From the NCBI GenBank assembly GCA_009923895.1, contig RFSP01000010.1, forward strand, positions 1-17,468: a DNA stretch of 17,468 bases, given 5' to 3'. Origin of the DNA: Betaproteobacteria bacterium. GTDB taxonomy: Bacteria > Pseudomonadota > Gammaproteobacteria > Burkholderiales > Burkholderiaceae_C. Positions within the stretch are counted from its first letter, which is position 1, and each line of letters opens with the position of its first letter. The notes below the pieces were generated by a model that was given only the letters and a program-made list of their open reading frames with translations, ran no database searches and was not told the origin of the DNA. Of the stretch, positions 15,139 to 17,468 are shown in pieces. The position numbers were made by a program, and so were the translations under genes.

Positions 15139-15909
15139 TCAGGCGGCGTGTGAGCCCCGATGGGCCCATGCGGTGGTGTGTCGCTCGACCCACGAGAACA
15201 ACTCGTACATGGCCATGGCCATGGCGCCAATGAGCACCAGCCCGGCAAAGGCCAGCGGCAATCGTTGTTGTGAGCCGGCTGTCTGCATGAGGTAGCCAAT
15301 GCCGGAATCGCCGGCGGTCATCTCCGCCAGCACCGTGCCCACGAAAGCCAGCGTGATGGCCACTTTGAGCGAGCCGTAGAAGAAGGGCAAGGAGCGGGGC
15401 AGCCCCACCTTGATGAGCACATCCCAACGCTTGGCGCCCAGCACGCGCAAGACGTCTTCGAGTTCGGGCTCCAAAGTGGCCAAGCCGGTGGCGATGTTGA
15501 CCGTGATGGGGAAAAAAGAAATGAGGAAGGCGGTGAGGACGCCCGGGCCCAGGCCAATGCCAAACCAAACCACCAAGATGGGCACCACGGCGGCCTTGGG
15601 CACGGCATTGAAGGCAACCATCAAGGGGTAGATGGCGGTGTAGGCCAGACGCGAGCTGCCGATGAGAAAACCCAACAACACCCCCACGACGATGGAAATG
15701 CCAAAACCCAGCAAGGTGACCCAAAAAGTCTTCCAGGCGGCTTCAAACAACGGACCACTGAACTCCGAGAACTGAGATCCGATTTGCCAAGGGCCCGGGA
15801 AGATGTAGTCGGGAATCTGGAAGATCATCACCGCGGCCTGCCACAACAGCAGCACAATGATCAGCAGAATCACCGGTGACCAACGCTCCAGCGAGGGGGA
15901 TGTCTTCAT
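15139..15909 (-). CDS. NitT/TauT-type ABC permease
   Basis: Inner-membrane permease of 256 aa from the SsuC/TauC/ThiX group, with about six helices. A first segment is at about 13-31 (VILLIIVLLLWQAAVMIFQ). The EAA coupling motif is near 170-200 (EDVLRVLGAKRWDVLIKVGL then PRSLPFF). The conserved MVAFNAVPKAAVVPILVVWF run is present. It should import a small organic anion or base (sulfonate, nitrate, taurine or a pyrimidine precursor); the sequence does not say which. Its ATG lies 3 bp after the ATPase stop, so it is the last gene of the SBP-ATPase-permease operon. A run of three ATGGCC-type hexamers near 15211-15230 simply encodes alternating Ala-Met. Confidence 0.93.
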   Translation of the reverse strand: MKTSPSLERWSPVILLIIVLLLWQAAVMIFQIPDYIFPGPWQIGSQFSEFSGPLFEAAWKTFWVTLLGFGISIVVGVLLGFLIGSSRLAYTAIYPLMVAFNAVPKAAVVPILVVWFGIGLGPGVLTAFLISFFPITVNIATGLATLEPELEDVLRVLGAKRWDVLIKVGLPRSLPFFYGSLKVAITLAFVGTVLAEMTAGDSGIGYLMQTAGSQQRLPLAFAGLVLIGAMAMAMYELFSWVERHTTAWAHRGSHAA

Positions 15910-15912
15910 TTT

Positions 15913-16747
15913 TTACTGTGGCAGCGCCAGGTTTTGACCTTGGGCATCTGGGTTGGCGTTGCGAATGGCGCCGATGTGGCCGCGCAATTCGTGCACGATG
16001 TCGGTGAACCCAGGGGTGTAAGTGACTTCAAGGTCGCGTGGGCGGGGGATGTCGATGTGGCGCTTGACCACAAAACGCCCTGGGCTCTTGCTCATGACGT
16101 AGACCGTGTCGGCCAAGAAGACGCTCTCTCTGAGGTCATGCGTGACCAAGATGACGTTGAACTTTTGCTCGGCATGGAGGTCACGCAGCGCGCACCACAG
16201 CTCCTCGCGCGTGAACGCATCGAGGGCGCCAAAGGGCTCGTCGAGCAGGAGCATCTTGGGCTCGTGAATGATCGCTCGACACAGGCTGGCGCGTTGCTGC
16301 ATGCCCCCCGACAACTGCCAAGGAAATTTATTTTCGTAGCCTTCCAAACCCACGCCCTTGAGCAAGGCGCGGGCCTTTTCTTCGTAGTCTTTGCGACGCG
16401 ATTTGAAGGTGGACCGGTAGGGCTCCACGATCTCCAGCGGCAACAGCACGTTGTCGAGGGTGGTGCGCCAAGGCAGCAAGCTGGGCGCTTGGAAGGCCAT
16501 GCCGCTGATTTTCAATGGGCCGGTCACCGGCTCGCCGCCAATGTGGATGGTGCCTTTGCTGGGGCGCTTGAGACCCGTGGTGAGCTTCATGAAGGTCGAC
16601 TTTCCGCACCCCGATGGGCCGACGATGGGCAATGAACTCGCCCTCGTTCACTTGCAGCGAGATGTCCTCGACCGCGTAGTGACCCTGCGCCAACAACTCG
16701 TCGTTGTAGGCGAGCCAGACGTTGCGGAAGTCGACGAAGTGGTTCAC
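15913..16747 (-). pseudogene. NitT/TauT-type ABC ATPase, frameshifted before Walker A
   Basis: ATPase partner of the adjacent permease. The gene starts at GTG 16747, overlapping the binding-protein stop (GTGA), and encodes a normal N-terminus (VNHFVDFRNVWLAYNDELLA, then EDISLQVNEGEFIA). Reading then shifts. The DNA reads ATT GCC CAT CGT where ATT GCC ATC GTC is expected, an extra C in a run of three (plus-strand GGG at 16627-16629). The second frame carries everything else: GPSGCGKST, Q-loop MAFQAPSLLPW, signature LSGGMQQR, Walker B MLLLDEPFGALD and H-loop VTHD. Removing one base restores a 277-aa protein of ordinary length. As written, the first frame ends without a Walker A, and a TTG start at 16632 would lack the N-terminal strand. 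This is either a real recent mutation or a sequencing error. Confidence 0.85.
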
Positions 16748-17468
16748 TTTTTGGCTGCAGCCGCAGGAGGCAGGATGTTCAGTTCGGCCTTGGGGGGCAG
16801 GAAGGCATCGCTCCAGACGGCGTTGGCATTGACACGGGTCTTGGTGTTGAAGGCGTCGGAGACCTGAGAGGCCATGAGGGCCATGCGTGCCGGATTGACG
16901 GCACCGAAACCTTCAGCCCGGGCATCGGGACTGGCCACCACGGCATCGATGGCCATGCGCAGTCGACGCTTTTCCAAGGCCACGTCGATGATGCCGTCGC
17001 GTGCTTTGACGTAGTCAATCGATTCGTCCGGCTTGGCCATGACGTCTTTGGCGCCCTTGGCAAACGCGCTCAGGAAGGCCTTGATGGCTTGCGGATTTTC
17101 TTTGATCAGCTTGGGACTGGCGATGATGACATTGCCATAAAGCTTGACGCCGAAATCTGCATACGGCATGACCACGATGTCAGACGTTTTGACCCCGCGA
17201 GCTTCTAAGTTGAGCAAGGAGGTGAAGGAAAAGCCCGTGATGGCGTCGACCTCACCGCGTGCCAGCATGGTCTCGCGCAGAGGCGGATCCATGCTCACCC
17301 ACTGCACGGCGCCCAAGCTGTTGGCCTTGGCAAATATCGGGAAGCCCCGGCGCCCAGCGTCAAACACCGGCGCCCCCAACTTCTTGCCATTGAGGTCGAC
17401 CGGTTTGGCAATGCCGTTTTTCTTGAGGGTCAACACCGCTGCCGGCGTGTTGTTGTAGACCATCATCA
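16744..17468 (-). CDS. NitT/TauT-type substrate-binding protein (N-terminus beyond right edge)
   Basis: The C-terminal 241 residues of a periplasmic binding protein of the NMT1/SsuA/TauA kind, first gene of the operon with the ATPase and permease. Visible landmarks are KPVDLNGKKLGAPVFDAGRR (lobe crossover), a METMLARGEVDAITGFSF-like stretch (RETMLARGEVDAITGF) and YGNVIIASPKLIKENPQAIK. All are usual for aromatic/aliphatic sulfonate- and thiamine-precursor-binding relatives. The signal peptide and lobe-1 start lie outside the window, so a lipoprotein form cannot be judged. The protein ends in an Ala/Lys-rich tail (PPAAAAKK). Its stop overlaps the start of the frameshifted ATPase. The ligand is not predictable from what is visible. 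Confidence 0.9.
   Translation of the reverse strand, partial: MMVYNNTPAAVLTLKKNGIAKPVDLNGKKLGAPVFDAGRRGFPIFAKANSLGAVQWVSMDPPLRETMLARGEVDAITGFSFTSLLNLEARGVKTSDIVVMPYADFGVKLYGNVIIASPKLIKENPQAIKAFLSAFAKGAKDVMAKPDESIDYVKARDGIIDVALEKRRLRMAIDAVVASPDARAEGFGAVNPARMALMASQVSDAFNTKTRVNANAVWSDAFLPPKAELNILPPAAAAKK

Noticed and set aside
15211..15230. Tandem ATGGCC hexamers
   Set aside because: Only three copies, coding for Ala-Met in a membrane helix of the permease. No sign of a functional repeat.
15913..16632. Shorter intact ATPase starting from TTG 16632
   Set aside because: It would lack the N-terminal strand and A-loop region. That part is encoded directly upstream in the other frame and is coupled to the binding-protein stop, so a frameshift explains it better.

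Overview
The window looks like a GC-rich betaproteobacterial chromosome, most likely Burkholderiales/Comamonadaceae. I infer this from the protein sequences (a short RNase E with an Ala/Pro-rich then Arg/Gly/Asp-rich tail, the rne / rluC-HAD-Rieske-sppA divergent layout, and LivG/LivF of the Burkholderiales type). No rRNA, tRNA, CRISPR array or insertion sequence was seen.

Layout. (1) 1-1840, minus: 5' part of rne (RNase E), running off the left edge. (2) 1841-2518: about 680 bp without a credible gene, read here as a long, hairpin-rich rne leader starting at a TATAAT box near 2531-2536. (3) 2519-6481, plus: a tight set rluC, a HAD phosphatase, a Rieske protein, an S49 signal-peptide-peptidase-like protease and psd (phosphatidylserine decarboxylase). 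rluC carries, in frame, one copy of a dispersed palindromic repeat. (4) 6478-7074, minus: tdk (thymidine kinase), convergent with psd and overlapping it by 4 bp. (5) 7154-7758, plus: a MazE/AbrB-type antitoxin and a Doc/Fic-type toxin whose Fic motif lacks the catalytic His. (6) 7786-10445, plus: two nucleotide-sugar dehydrogenases (ugd and a tviB-like gene), close behind the toxin gene. (7) 10593-15129, plus: a complete branched-chain-amino-acid-type ABC importer, livG-livF-livK-livH-livM. (8) 15139-17468, minus: a NitT/TauT-type ABC importer (substrate-binding protein, ATPase, permease) that converges on livM. Its ATPase gene is broken by a one-base frameshift just before the Walker A motif.

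How the genes fit together: RNase E and RluC both act on RNA and are divergently expressed. SppA and Psd act on the inner membrane. Ugd and TviB supply UDP-uronic acids for surface polysaccharide, but no glycosyltransferases are present here. The liv cassette has all five parts of a HAAT importer. Its two ATPases place their non-consensus residues so that they would meet in the same composite ATP site.

I found no wholly new multi-gene system. The observations most worth following are the asymmetric LivG/LivF ATP sites, the Fic-motif-degenerate toxin, the repeat embedded in rluC, the structured rne leader and the frameshifted ABC ATPase.
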